Notes: a model not told the origin generated them from the letters alone. Shown: positions 12,002-23,697, numbered from the stretch's first letter. The stretch: DNA of 64,000 nt from Onthophagus taurus (GCF_036711975.1 NC_091972.1:27905001-27969000), one strand, 5' to 3'. Numbers and translations: made by a program.

Positions 12002-14773
12002 TTGCATGTGTTGGGAGCGAGAATTGTTAGAAAGAGAAAGAGAGTTATTAATGCGAGAACGAATGTTGCTAGAGAGAGAAAAAGTAGCGATCATTCGAAT
12101 GCGAGTTTTACCGGGAAGAGGATTTCTCAATTCAATAACATAAATAATGGGACCGTTCTGCCAGAATTTAATCCAGATACGGTAAATTCGTTGACCGCGT
12201 CACAATGGGTGGTCAAACTACAGAACACTAGCACAGTTTTTGGGCGGGAGCAAGATGTCTTATTATTTAATGATTTTGAAGCTTGGTGGACCGTCAAAAT
12301 TGTGGCATGATGGAATTCAAAGCAAAATTCAAAGTTGGGAAAGTTTTGAGACTGAGCTTGTTTGTGATTTTCCTACTATAATAGATGAGGCAGATATTCA
12401 TTTTCAATTGAGTAACCAGAAGAAGCGATCAGACGAATCTTATGAAAGTTACGAAGTTATGAAGTTTGAATTGAAAGCGTTTGCGAGCAGGGGATTGGTA
12501 AGCGAAAAAGCTGTTGTTAAATACATTGTAAATGGCATATAGTATATGCCATTTACGATAAAGATTTGTCGAGGGCACTTATAATGAGCGCACCAGAAAC
12601 CGTTCGAGATGCGCTGGTTAAAATTAAACATTTTGAAACTATGATTCGGAGTACAACAAAACCAATTGTTCACAAATCGGCTAGTGGAGAACCGTCTATC
12701 TCTACTAAAAACTGCTATAATTGAGGCGCAGCGGGACATCTAGCAAATAAATGTGAAAAACCGAAAAAACCAAAATGTTTTAAATGTAATCGGTTGGGCC
12801 ATATTGCAAAAGACTGTAAAGACAATAGAAATGTACATCTTGTTGAGAAATTGCTAGAACCGGTGGATGAATACCATAAAATTATTGAATTGGATGGCAG
12901 AAAGTTTATGGCTTTTATTGATATGAGTAGCGATGTTATCACCATGAGAAAAGTGGACGCTCATAGAACCAACCTTTTGTACGGACTTTCAGAAGTGAGA
13001 TTAGGTGGATTTGGTCGTGATGGTTGTCGGGTATTGGGAAGCACAAGTTGTACTATCAAAGTCGATGACGTGATCGTTGATGTAAAATCGATGTAGTGGT
13101 ATTCATTGTTCCTGATTATGCTCAAAAGAAAGCGGTTATTGTCGGTAGAAGTTTATTAGATATGCCTAGGTTGTACATCACTAAATCGTACAAAGAATTG
13201 CGAATTAGCCGCAAACCAGATTCCGATATTGAAGAATCGTTAAATATTGCGGAAGAAGCACAGCAGAAAGAAGAATCCCCCAAATTACAAGAGGATATCA
13301 TGGACCTTCATGTAAATGTAGTCACCAAAAAAGAGTATGTACCCATAAATAATTTGGAGGAAAACCTTGATCAGTTGGCTGGAAATAATTATTTTACCAC
13401 ACTGGACCTTGCAAGTGGATAAGAAAAAAAAGAAAGCTAGAAAGGGTATTAAACATATTAAAAGAAGAAAATCTGACATTAAACTTGAAAAAGTGTAAAT
13501 TTCTGATGCAGAGTTGATTATTTGGGGTTCGAGGTGAGTAGCGATGGCATTCAGCCAGGGGAATTGAAGATTGATGCCGTAAAGGGATTTAAACGACCAA
13601 CGAATGTACATGAAATACGACAATTCCTGGGATTATCTGTATTTTTCGGAAGACTTATTTTGCAGTATGCAGCAATGGTGAAACCTTTAACAATCTTGAC
13701 ACATAAGAACATTGAATGGCATTGAAATGAAGATCAAGAGAATGCTTTTCAGAAGATAAAAGGGGAGTTAGGGAAAACCACCCATACTTGCGTTGTATGA
13801 TCCTTATGCAGAACTAGAAGTCCACAGCGACGCTTGCAAGACGGGCCTAGAAGGTATACTTTTTCAGAAGAAGGGCGATGAACCGTTACGTGTGGTATCT
13901 TACTATAGCCGTCAAATATCATCTATCGAACAAAAGTACCATAGCTAGGACCTAGAAGCTCTTGCTATAGTGGAATCTTTGGATCGTTTCCGCATGTATT
14001 TTCTTGGAAAGAAATTTCGAGTGATTACTGATTGCAACTCATTAAGAATCATAATAAAGCAAAAAGAGCCAATACCTCGTGTTGCACGTTGGACACTTAG
14101 ATTGCAGGAATACGACTTTGATATCGAATATCGTCCTGGAACAAGGATGGCACATGTGGATGCACTCAGTAGAAATCCGAATGATCCACCGAAAGATGTC
14201 GACACTGCCGGAATGGACGTGATGACCATTCGAATAAATGAAGATGATTGGCTTTTAACTATGCAACTTCAAGATCAGAAATTGAAAATGATTTGCGACA
14301 CACTTAAAAGAAAACCAGAATCAAATGAAGACAAGCAGATACATTTAGATTATAAATTAGATAAAAATAGACTATACCGAAAAGTAGGAAATGAGTTGAA
14401 GTGGGTTGTACCTAAGGAGATACGATGGAGAGTAATAAAGAGTGGTCATGATGACATGGGACATTTTGGGTTCGAAAAAGGTATGGGATACTTGAGAAAA
14501 ACGTACTGATTCCCGAAGATGTCAAAGATTGGGAAAAATTATATCACTTCATGTGTGGAATGTGCTTATCATAAGCTGAAGGGTGGAAAAGGTGAAGCTA
14601 GATTGCATAACATCGAACGAATTGCTATTCCATTCCCTACCGCAAATATGGATCATCTTGGACCTTTTCCAAAGAGCGGAAAAGGAAACGTTCATGTTTT
14701 AGTTTACATCGACAATTTTACAAAGTATGTGTACTTGAAAGCTGTCAGGGACACGAAAACAAAGAAACCTTAG
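12002..14773 (+). pseudogene. Ty3 copy 1 gag-pol remnant
   Basis: Gag pieces lie at 12002-12542. Two CCHC knuckles follow near 12715-12835 (the second reads CFKCNRLGHIAKDC), then a protease-like segment at 12840-13100 in which the usual DTG appears as DMS. An RT start (TTLDLASG) is joined directly to a late RT/connection block (VHEIRQFLGLSVFFGRL), so the catalytic YxDD region is deleted. RNase H (ITDCNSL, PGTRMAHVDALSRN) spans about 13800-14180. The integrase zinc and first Asp blocks (CVECAYHK, MDHLGPFP) end abruptly before the right LTR. Stops and frameshifts are frequent. Confidence 0.75.
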
Positions 14774-14814
14774 ATGAGATAACAGGTATTTTTATAACAG
14801 GCAGCAAGGCCGAA

Positions 14815-15027
14815 TGTTAGTCAACAATATTTATACCCAAATGTTAGACGACCATACTTACACCCATGTACGCATTATTTTACTGTCGACTTGTACGCTC
14901 GAGTCGTTCGAGAGTTCTATTATGAATGTCGTTCGAGAGACACGCATTTTTGTAGTTTGGTCCTTTTATGCGAATATAATTAAGTTAAACGTGAACCGGT
15001 GCATTATTTCGACTACGAAACCTAACA
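14815..15027 (+). repeat. 3' LTR of Ty3 copy 1
   Basis: A 213-bp unit starting TGTTAG and ending CTAACA, following the truncated integrase. It matches the left LTR over about 195 bp. Confidence 0.7.
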
Positions 15028-15205
15028 TTAATAAAAATATTTTGTCTGTTGTATCCGAAGTCCGTTCTAACGAGGTCTGTTATATGAATATCAATATCAT
15101 GTAGTGTTATAATTGTAGTGTATAATTATTAATTGTTAATATTTGACTATAAATGTTATGAGGGGACGCGTGTAATACCTGTTTAATTTTTACTTCAAAA
15201 AGAAC

Positions 15206-16544
15206 TTACTTTTCAATTAAGTAATATAAATATTCTTTATAAGCATCATTATACGGAATAATAACATTGTTACTTAAGAAATGTGCAAACTTTGCTACAG
15301 CTTTTTGAATGATATCCTTTTCCTTTTCGAATTCAATTCTTTCACCCTGATAACGTGTTAATTCTTTTTGAATTAACTCTTTTTCGCCTTCTTTTGTAGT
15401 AATTTTATTTTCGATATGTAAATCTTTTGCGGATTCCTCGTACGGTTCGGTTGTATAATAAACGTGCATATGGTGGAGAAAACTGTGCCCACATTCTTTC
15501 CAGTTGCAAATCTTCATACCATTCACTAGTGTCATCGCCGAGCAACACTGTAAACGTTCATCGCCAGTAATATTTCTCGGAACTCCACTCAAGTAACAAG
15601 GATCGTGGCAGACCTGCTTATAATGGTACGAAGTGACGTCGCTAATCGTATGAGGTTCCGTACAATTTTCGTGTGTACACACTGTTCTCGGATAAGGATA
15701 TTCAACAACTTTCAAATTAATTCTTGGAACACACAAAAATTGTTTTAAATCATCGATACTTCTCGATGTATCCAATAAATTTTCTTCTAAACGTTTAATT
15801 CTATTTAAATTGTTCTCGATCAAAACAGAAATTTCGCTTAACGGTTTTCTTAAGCGTTCGATTGACCGTCTTGCGTCCATTACGGAAATTGTATTTTGTA
15901 TACGATGTGGTTTTAATGTCTCCACGTACTGTAGCAAACGTTTTAAAGCGATAACCGAAGTTTGCCAACTGTCATAAAACGATTGCTTAACTCGTTCAGA
16001 AAACACACACCCTTGACGTGTTGCTAATAAAAATCGAAAAGCCTCGCTATCCATACAAAATGTATTCTCGTGCTCGAAACGTATATCTACATTTGGTGGT
16101 GTCCCTTTGATTTCCTTTAAAACTTTCCGTAAAGGACCAACAGTGTCGCCTGGCCTATAAAACGTTGCTCGAGAATTTGTGAATAAAAAAACTATATTAT
16201 CGACCGCAGTTCGCTCCAATGATGATAATAATTGTTTTATACAGTATTCAAAGAAAACGGTTAATCGGGCTTCATTCGGTTTTAGCATTAGAATGATTGC
16301 GTTGATTTCTCTGAATTCGCTTAAATACTCGAGCAAATTTGAAAAATTTTCTTGGTCTTTTGTAACTCCACCTGTGTCTCCAATGCCCGGTGTATCAATT
16401 AGTCGGATGGCCACATCTTTCGTTGCGAATGTATATGCCCGGCAAGCTTGTGTCGATGATTTTCCCGTTTCAAACGATTCATTTTTATCCATACCAAATT
16501 CGATCATTCGAGAATCAAAAGATGTTTCATCTGTGATTGTAAAC
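15206..16544 (-). CDS. GTPase-like gene B, C-terminal exon (G3 onward, coiled coil, Cys/His module)
   Basis: The exon starts after an acceptor at 16545-16546 and encodes about 445 residues. Near its start FTITDET...GMDKNESFE leads to the G3 motif DTPGIGDT, then hydrophobic strands and FTNSR in the G4 region. A helical, heptad-like part follows, then a Cys/His-rich module (CTHENC, HYKQVCHDPC, CNWKECGHSFLHH) and a second coiled coil ending in LIEK. The layout is that of an AIG1/septin-like P-loop GTPase with a possible zinc module. It joins in frame (phase 2) to the P-loop exon at 24814-25326, 8.3 kb upstream. The final TAA overlaps a good splice donor (AAAA|GTAAGT), so a further exon is possible. 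Function is unknown. Confidence 0.7.
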
Positions 16545-16868
16545 CTAAAAAAAAAATAAGTTCTGGTAAAAGCGTACTTTAATTCAAAAGGGATCGTTTA
16601 CTTTTAAACACAAAATTTATTCTTAGAAGAGCACATAATTCGCCAAACATTTATCAGTAATCTGCAAACTTTATCAAGGATGTCGAGGAGATTAAAATGA
16701 CAGGAAAGGGGAATAGTAAATATGCAAAGACAAAAACGAGTAAAAACAACATAAAGAACATAACATGCGTCAGTGAGAGAACAACTCAGATCATAAGTGT
16801 GTAAGCCGCATACAGTAGCAAGAATTATAAAACATTCTCGACAATATCAATCGAACTGATAACGGATT
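16545..16868. other. Intron sequence of gene B, nothing recognised
   Basis: AT-rich sequence between the gene B exon and the next MITE. No coding or structural feature seen. Confidence 0.5.
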
Positions 16869-17227
16869 CCGTTATCAGTTTTTCAAAATTAGGGCTCCCT
16901 AATTTTTTAAGAGCGATTTAATGGAATTACAAATTAAAGAGATTTGTATGATGTTGTGAAATATTTCTGTTTCACTCTAATTTGTAATTCCATTAAATCG
17001 CTCTTAAAAAATAAGGGAGCTGGTGTGTCCCAGACAGTACGTCGCGCCTTTATCTTACCTATATACAGAAATAAGGCGCGACGTCCTGTCTGGGACGCAC
17101 CATCTGTTCCGATTGGATGGAATCCCCGTCACCCCGCAAAGCTTATTTCTGTTTCACTCTAATTTGTAATTCCATTAAATCGCTCTTAAAAAATAAGGGA
17201 GCTCTAATTTTGAAAAACTGATAACGG
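16869..17227. mobile_element. MITE with long inverted repeats and a nested hairpin
   Basis: Ends CCGTTATCAGTTTTTC and its complement face inward with inverted similarity of about 100 bp that includes a GCTCTTAAAAAATA block. A 57-bp stretch, starting at about 16967, recurs directly at about 17147. The unit carries the separate hairpin at 17021-17102. Superfamily and target duplication are unresolved because TGATAACGGATT also precedes the left end. Confidence 0.6.
17021..17102. repeat. Perfect-looking hairpin inside the MITE
   Basis: TGGTGTGTCCCAGACAG...GTCGCGCCTTTAT is answered by AAGGCGCGACGTCCTGTCTGGGACGCACCA-type complement (17071-17102), giving a stem of about 30 bp round an 18-20 nt loop. 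It interrupts one of the MITE's direct repeats, so it is probably a later insertion. Confidence 0.6.
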
Positions 17228-17690
17228 ACTTCAACAACCGACATTATTTGACATATTTTGGTCAAATTCGCAAGAAAATCCACCCAGCCGTTTTCGACAT
17301 AACGGCGTCTTACTAAACCGCGTTTTTCCACGAAACTGTATGGAATATTGAAAAAATAAAATACTTATTAAGAACACACCAGGCTATCACCTGTTCAAGA
17401 TTTAAATTTTTTCGTACGATAGTTTTCGAGAAAAAAAATCGCAAAGTTGACAAAATTGCCGGTACCGTAAAAAATCGCGTACTTTTTTCATTTAACTCGC
17501 GATAAAAAGAGTGGATCCGAAAATTTTCAAATTAACAAATGTTACGTAGAAATGTTCAGTGATTACAACAATTTTTGTCACAATTTTTTTTATCGACTGG
17601 TTGCGAAGATATTGATCTCTAAAGTGAGGGGCCTTGACTGTTTGCACGGATAGTAGATACCGGATAAGAAGTAGAAGAGAGCGGAAGAAG
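17228..17690. other. Intron sequence of gene B, nothing firm
   Basis: No gene recognised. The sequence resembles a diverged LTR or leader region upstream of Ty3 copy 2 but the LTR start cannot be fixed. Confidence 0.4.
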
Positions 17691-17876
17691 AGGGGATGCG
17701 AGTGTTGCATGTGAGAGTGGAGTGGAGTTACGGGCAGTGAGTAACTAGCAGTGAGAGAGAGACATTGATTCTTAACTAAACTGGTGTATTTTTGAAGTTA
17801 TAGTAAAGAACTAAATATCGATTTACTGTGGGTATGTGTTTTATTTTCTCCCACAATATTCAATTCCTACAAATTT

Positions 17877-17894
17877 TGGGGGCTCGTCCTGGAT
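17877..17894 (+). promoter_or_regulatory. Primer binding site, tRNA-Pro type
   Basis: The 18 nt TGGGGGCTCGTCCTGGAT match the tRNA-Pro-complementary site best known from murine leukaemia virus (one T where that site has G). It sits 4 nt after an ...ACA LTR end, as expected. The tRNA assignment is from memory of that consensus. Confidence 0.7.
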
Positions 17895-18500
17895 TCTGAT
17901 CAATTAAAGGAGCTGGATAGGGTGTGCAGACGGGAGACGCAGGTGTGCGACGCTTATTGAGTGACCTTGAAGTGAAGACGTTTGTTTTTTCCGAGAAGTT
18001 GAGATTTTTGAAAAAATGAATAAAAGCGGTAACCCGCACGGCGAGGGCGCTAGTGGCGATAATTCGATAATTTGATGCGATGTGAACAAAGAGTATGAGC
18101 TGTTATTGTGCGAGCGAGAACTGATACAACGTGAGCGAGAACTAATGAACAGCACGTTGGATAGGTCGATGATAATGATATCATCGTCCAACGATAAATT
18201 GCGACAGTTGGTGCAAATGATACCAAAGTTTAATTCTTCGCGACTGGCCAGCTTATCCTCAAAACGATGGGTGGCGAAGATCGAACAAATCGGGAGTTTA
18301 AACGGCGTTGACAATGATGTTTTGACACTGCACGCTTCGACCAAACTTCGTGGGACATCGCGGTTGTGGTATGATGGCGTACCTGAATGCGCCACAACAT
18401 GGCAGAACTTCAAAATCGAGTTTTTAAAGGCTTTTCCTACCAACTTTGACGAATCCGCGATTCACGCACAATTGATGCGAAGAAAGAAGAAACGCAGAAG

Positions 18501-21500
18501 ACGTCTGTGAAGTTAGCACCTCATTTTTTTAAAACTTCAAATTTCTCTTGAGTTCCCATTGCACCCCATTGAGTTCTATAGTTCTCTACCATTTTTATTA
18601 AAAGTTCCGCTAAAATAGGCAAAAACATCGATATCCACTTTTTCGGGTGCTAAGTTCACAAAACGAGATCGCAAAATTTGCAATAACTATTAAACGAATC
18701 GAAGCACGTATCTAAAAACTTTATTAAAATATCTTTTAGAACTCGTGAGGTGCTATTCAGAACTCTCGGAACTTTTCAAAATTTTCACCCCTCCGGGACA
18801 TTTACGACATCTCAATGTGAACACTTGAAATCGCGCACATTTTCTTAAATATTAGTTTTACGGCTTCGAGCCTTAATCATTTTCGTTAGAACTTGTGAGG
18901 TGCTGCCAAGAACTCCTATCAGAACTCCCGGAACTTTTCAAAATTTTCACCCCTCCGGGACATTTACGAAATCTCAATGTGAACACTTAAAATCGCGCAG
19001 TTTCTTAAATATTAGTTTTACGGCTTCGAGCCTTAATCATTTTCGTTAGAACTCGTGAGGTGCTACCTAGAACTCCTATCAGAACTCCCGGAACTTTTCA
19101 AAATTTTCACCCCTCCGGGACATTTACGAAATCTCAATGTGAACACTTGAAATCGTGCACTTTCTTTAAATATTAGTTTTACGGCTTCGAGCCTTAATCA
19201 TTTTCGTTAGAACTTGTGAGGTGCTGCCAAGAACTCCTATCAGAACTCCCGGAACTTTTCAAAATTTTCACCCCTCCGGGACATTTACGAAATCTCAATG
19301 TGAACACTTAAAATCGCGCAGTTTCTTAAATATTAGTTTTATGGCTTCGAGCCTTAATCATTTTCGTTAGAACTCGTGAGGTGCTACCTAGAACTCCTAT
19401 CAGAACTCCCGGAACTTTTCAAAATTTTCACCCCTCCGGGACATTTACGAAATCTCAATGTGAACACTTAAAATCGCGCAGTTTCTTAAATATTAGTTTT
19501 ACGGCTTCGAGCCTTAATCATTTTCGTTAGAACTCGTGAGGTGCTACCTAGAACTCCTATCAGAACTCCCGGAACTTTTCAAAATTTTCACCCCTCCGGG
19601 ACATTTACGAAATCTCAATGTGAACACTTGAAATCGTGCACTTTCTTTAAATATTAGTTTTACGGCTTCGAGCCTTAATCATTTTCGTTAGAACTTGTGA
19701 GGTGCTGCCAAGAACTCCTATCAGAACTCCCGGAACTTTTCAAAATTTTCACCCCTCCGGGACATTTACGAAATCTCAATGTGAACACTTAAAATCGCGC
19801 AGTTTCTTAAATATTAGTTTTACGGCTTCGAGCCTTAATCATTTTCGTTAGAACTCGTGAGGTGCTACCTAGAACTCCTATCAGAACTCCCGGAACTTTT
19901 CAAAATTTTCACCCCTCCGGGACATTTACGAAATCTCAATGTGAACACTTGAAATCGTGCACTTTCTTTAAATATTAGTTTTACGGCTTCGAGCCTTAAT
20001 CATTTTCGTTAGAACTTGTGAGGTGCTGCCAAGAACTCCTATCAGAACTCCCGGAACTTTTCAAAATTTTCACCCCTCCGGGACATTTACGAAATCTCAA
20101 TGTGAACACTTAAAATCGCGCAGTTTCTTAAATATTAGTTTTATGGCTTCGAGCCTTAATCATTTTCGTTAGAACTCGTGAGGTGCTACCTAGAACTCCT
20201 ATCAGAACTCCCGGAACTTTTCAAAATTTTCACCCCTCCGGGACATTTACGAAATCTCAATGTGAACACTTAAAATCTCGCAGTTTCTTAAATATTAGTT
20301 TTACGGCTTCGAGCCTTAATCATTTTCGTTAGAACTCGTGAGGTGCTACCTAGAACTCCTATCAGAACTCCCGGAACTTTTCAAAATTTTCACCCCTCCG
20401 AGACATTTACGAAATCTCAATGTGAACACTTGAAATCGCGCACTTTCCTTAAATATTAGTTTTACAGCTTCGAGCCTTAATCATTTTCGTTAGAACTCGT
20501 GAGGTGCTACCTAGAACTCCTATCAGAACTCCCGGAACTTTTCAAAATTTTCACCCCTCCGGGACATTTACGAAATCCCAATGTGAACATTTGAAATTGC
20601 GCAATTTCTTAAATATTAGTTTTACGGCTTCGAGCCTTAATCATTTTCGTTAGAACTCGTGAGGTGCTACCTAGAACTCCTATCAGAACTCCCGGAACTT
20701 TTCAAAATTTTCACCCCTCCGGGACATTTACGAAATCTGAATGTGAACACTTGAAATCGTGCACTTTCTTTAAATATTAGTTTTACGGCTTCGAGCCTTA
20801 ATCATTTTCGTTAGAACTCGTGGGGTGCTACCTAGAACTCCTATCAGAACTCCCGGAACTTTTCAAAATTTTCACCCCTCCGGGACATTTACGAAATCTC
20901 AATGTCAACACTTGAAATCGTGCACAGTTTCTTAAATATTAGTTTTACGGCTTCGAGCCTTAATCATTTTCGTTAGAACTCGTGAGGTGCTGCCAAGAAC
21001 TCATATCAGAACTCCCGGAACTTTTCAAAATTTTCACCCCTCCGGGACATTTACGAAATCTCAATGTGAACACTTAAAATCGCGCAGTTTCTTAAATATT
21101 AGTTTTACGGCTTCGAGCCTTAATCATTTTCGTTAGAACTCGTGAGGTGCTACCTAGAACTCCTATCAGAACTCCCGGAACTTTTCAAAATTTTCACCCC
21201 TCCGGGACATTTACGAAATCTCAATGTGAACATTTGAAATTGAGCAGTTTCTTAAATATTAGTTTTACGGTGCTACCCAGAACTCCTATTTCTTAAATTT
21301 CTTAAATGTTTCGGTTTATTTTCATGGGTAAAAATTCTGATATTTAAGAAACTGTGCGTGATTTCAAGTGTTCACATTGAGATTTCGTAAATGTCCCGCA
21401 GGGGTGACAATTTTGAAAAGTTCCGAGAGTTCTGGCAGGAGTTCTGAATAGCACCTCACGAGTTCTAAAAGATATTTTAATAAAGTTTTTAGATACGTGC

Positions 21501-21698
21501 ATTCGTTCAATAGTTATTGCAAATTTTGTGATCTCGTTTTGTGAACTTAGCACCCCAAAAAGTGGATATCGATGTTTTTGCCTATTTTAGCGGAACTTTT
21601 AATAAAAATGGTAGAGAACTATACACTCAATGGGGTGCAATGGGAACTCAAGAGAAATTTGAAGTTTTAAAAAAATGAGGTGCTAACTTTACAGACGC
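18501..21698. mobile_element. MULE/foldback-like element, about 350-bp inverted repeats, satellite core
   Basis: The left end (RCGTCTGTGAAGTTAGCAC...) and the right end are inverted copies for about 340-360 bp: 18501 to about 18850 and 21698 back to about 21340. Between them is a 160-bp tandem array. The flanks give 9-bp near-duplicates (18492-18500 and 21699-21707, seven of nine identical). Long inverted repeats, a 9-bp duplication and no coding capacity fit a non-autonomous Mutator-like or foldback element. The innermost part of each arm is itself satellite monomer sequence. It sits in the Gag gene of Ty3 copy 2. Confidence 0.7.
18700..21290. repeat. 160-bp satellite array with higher-order structure
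   Basis: About 15-16 monomers of 160-161 bp in direct tandem. Each contains GGAACTTTTCAAAATTTTC, CCCCTCCGGGACATTTACG and ACGGCTTCGAGCCTTAATC. Two monomer types differ at GGTGCTGCCAAG versus GGTGCTACCTAG and in the segment after GAACACTT. From about 18893 the order is A B A B B, then A B A B B again, and the rare ATGGCTTCG variant recurs at 19341 and 20143, about 802 bp apart. So a five-monomer unit was duplicated. Confidence 0.9.
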
Positions 21699-22720
21699 AC
21701 AAAGAAGAAACTTTTGAGGAGTATTTCTACGAAATGGTGGCTATAGCGAAGAAAGGGTGCATCTCTGATCAGACTGTGATCAAATACATCATTGGAGGAT
21801 TAAATCAACCAGACTTAGCAAGGGTGTTAACACTACAGTTTTATTCGGATTCAATTGATTTATTACAGCGTATTAAAAACTATGAAGCTACTTTTCAGCC
21901 GGAATGATATGAAAAACCTACACTTGACAGAGATCAGCAGAATTTTAAGCTAGAGGATAATAGGTTACCCAAAAAGTGTTACAACTGCAACGAAAGCGGA
22001 CACTTAGCGGTAAATTGTAGCCGACCAAAGAAACGATGCTGTTTTTCATGTAAGCAACCAGGTCACATTGCAAGCGAATGTACCAATAAGAATCCAACTG
22101 GTAATAATAGAGCGAGTGTATCTATGGTTACGGTCTTTTCAGTTGTGATGACTAACATTGACGGACATGAGGTTAAGGCACTCATCGACACAGGCAGTAA
22201 ACCTTATACAAAGTAGCGTATATTTGAAAATTGGCAACCTGCGTTACAATCTGAGGAAGTTGAACTGCTTGGATTGGTAACTACAATAACTAGATCATTT
22301 GGAAGCTGTACGACATGTGTGAAGATTAATGGCGACGAATATAAAACAAAAATGCTTGTTGTTCAAGATAGTGCTTTAAGAGTTCCAGTAATTTTGGGAG
22401 GTGTTTTGTTGAAGGAAGACCGAGTAATTGTAGATTCATCCGGGGTTAAAATAGAAAATCTAGAAAAAGTAAAGAAAATTGAAATTGAAGAAGAAAAATT
22501 AGGAGACTCAACGGAAAATGACGAAGAAGCGAATGTATTTCAAATTTATTACGAGGAAGACGATTTAAATTTGGATCATGTTAAGGAAAAGGACATTGTA
22601 GAGCAAATATTACGTATAAAGAGAGATTATGATCCCGTGGAAAATAAAGTATTTGATACTGAGCTTCAGACTAAAATCATTCTAAAGGATGAAACCCCTA
22701 TTTATCAACGGGTGCAACCC

Positions 22721-23150
22721 TTAGGGTGCGTTTACGTTGGAGCAGCGATAAACGATAATAGCGACGATACTGGCAAAACAACAAATTGTTGTAATAGTTT
22801 TATATGCAGGAGTTTATATTGGAACGAGAGCTGCGATAAACGATAAGAGCAGCAATGAGAGTACCGATAAGAGCTGCGCAAAATGAATTGAAAATGATTT
22901 GTCAGAACAAATCTGTTGTGGTGATTTTTATCTTTTTGGTCCCACAAGGGGAATCTAACAAAAATTTCACTAATTAAACAGACGATATCCATGCCGACCA
23001 CACCTGATAACAGCAAAGAAAATAGGGAATACAATTAGCGTCGCTCTTATCGTTAGTCGGCTGTCAAGCTTGTGACAATTCGTCGCTCCAATATAAACAC
23101 TTGCATATAAAACTATCGTTTATCGCAGCTCCAACGTAAACGCACCCTAA
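22721..23150. mobile_element. MITE with TTAGGGTGCGTTTACG inverted ends
   Basis: A 430-bp unit whose first 23 bp (TTAGGGTGCGTTTACGTTGG...) are the exact complement of the last 23. Internally the GCGATAAACGATA block recurs several times in both orientations. If the TA is counted as target duplication the terminus is GGGTGCG; an alternative reading is not excluded. It stands exactly where the RT core of Ty3 copy 2 should be, so insertion was accompanied or followed by loss of RT. Confidence 0.75.
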
Positions 23151-23697
23151 GAAAACAACTCCGGTAGAACAAAATTATTGCAGTTACGAACTTGAAACAT
23201 TAGCTGTGATAACAGCCTTGAAGAAGTTCAAGATCTATCTACAAGGACTCAAGTTTAAAATTGTAACTGACTTTGTCACCTAAACTAGCGAGATGGGCTA
23301 TGTTTTTGGGAGAGTTTCAATATGAAATTGAACATAGACCAGGTACGAAAATGGCGCATTGTGCTGCTCTTTCAAGGAATATTTTAACTGTTACCATTAA
23401 TTCTGAATTAATACAGCAGCTCAAACGAGCTCAAGCTGATGATGAGTATGTCAGGGCAGTGATAAAATTGTTAGAAAATAATCAACCACACGAAGACTAG
23501 CAGTTAAAGTACGGAATATTGTATAAAACTGTACGGGGTACAGATTTGGTTGTAATACCAAATAAGATGCAAATGGAAATAATAAGGAGAACGCACGAGG
23601 GTAACGGGCACTTTTCCATCAGAAAAACTGAAGATGTGATTTTACGTGATCTTTGGATTCCAAAACTTAGAATAAAGTAGTAATACGTAGTAATACG
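23151..23697 (+). pseudogene. Ty3 copy 2 RNase H and integrase zinc remnant
   Basis: After the MITE come CSYELETLAVITALKKFK and KIVTDF (RNase H), a frame change, RPGTKMAHCAALSRN at about 23335, then an integrase N-terminal segment (RRTHEGNGHFSIRKT) near 23590-23625. Two stops follow at about 23679. The catalytic integrase core and 3' LTR are absent. Confidence 0.65.

Larger units (their letters stand above)
11516..15027 (+). mobile_element. Ty3/gypsy retrotransposon copy 1, defective
   Basis: Two related terminal repeats flank a broken gag-pol: 11516-11710 on the left and 14815-15027 on the right. Both end in CCTAACA and share about 195 bp with few differences. The right copy starts TGTTAG and ends CTAACA, a proper LTR inverted terminus; the left copy lacks the first bases or has diverged there. 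Internal coding is colinear with Ty3 elements but lacks the RT core and most of integrase. Confidence 0.75.
18082..22720 (+). pseudogene. Ty3 copy 2 gag-protease-RT start, interrupted
   Basis: The gag N-terminus (18082-18500) carries an RERE-rich coiled segment and the LWYDGVPECATTWQNFK block of gypsy Gag. After the 3.2-kb insertion the frame resumes at about 21699 with FEEYFYEM and KYIIGGLNQPD. A TGA at 21905-21907 follows. Two CCHC knuckles (CYNCNESGHLAVNC and CFSCKQPGHIASEC) lie at 21975-22085. The protease has DTGSK at about 22187, then a stop at 22216. An acidic linker leads to the first RT residues (TPIYQRVQP) before the MITE. Removing one copy of the 9-bp duplication with the insertion would restore the gag frame. 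Confidence 0.7.
17700..23697 (+). mobile_element. Ty3/gypsy retrotransposon copy 2, broken by two insertions
   Basis: From left to right: probable end of the 5' LTR (about 17872, ...TCCTACA), a primer binding site (17877-17894), the 5' half of gag, the 3.2-kb satellite-bearing insertion at 18501-21698, the rest of gag with CCHC knuckles, protease, the start of RT, a MITE at 22721-23150, RNase H and an integrase zinc region. No 3' LTR was found. The left LTR start is not determined. The whole lies in the large intron of gene B. Confidence 0.7.

Noticed and set aside
18700..21290. CRISPR-like array
   Set aside because: The repeats are 160 bp and continuous, with no unique spacers, in a eukaryotic genome; it is a satellite.
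18483..21711. Perfect 11-bp duplication AAAGAAGAAAC as target site of the satellite element
   Set aside because: The inverted ends do not reach it and it gives an out-of-frame gag junction; the imperfect 9-bp pair fits both.
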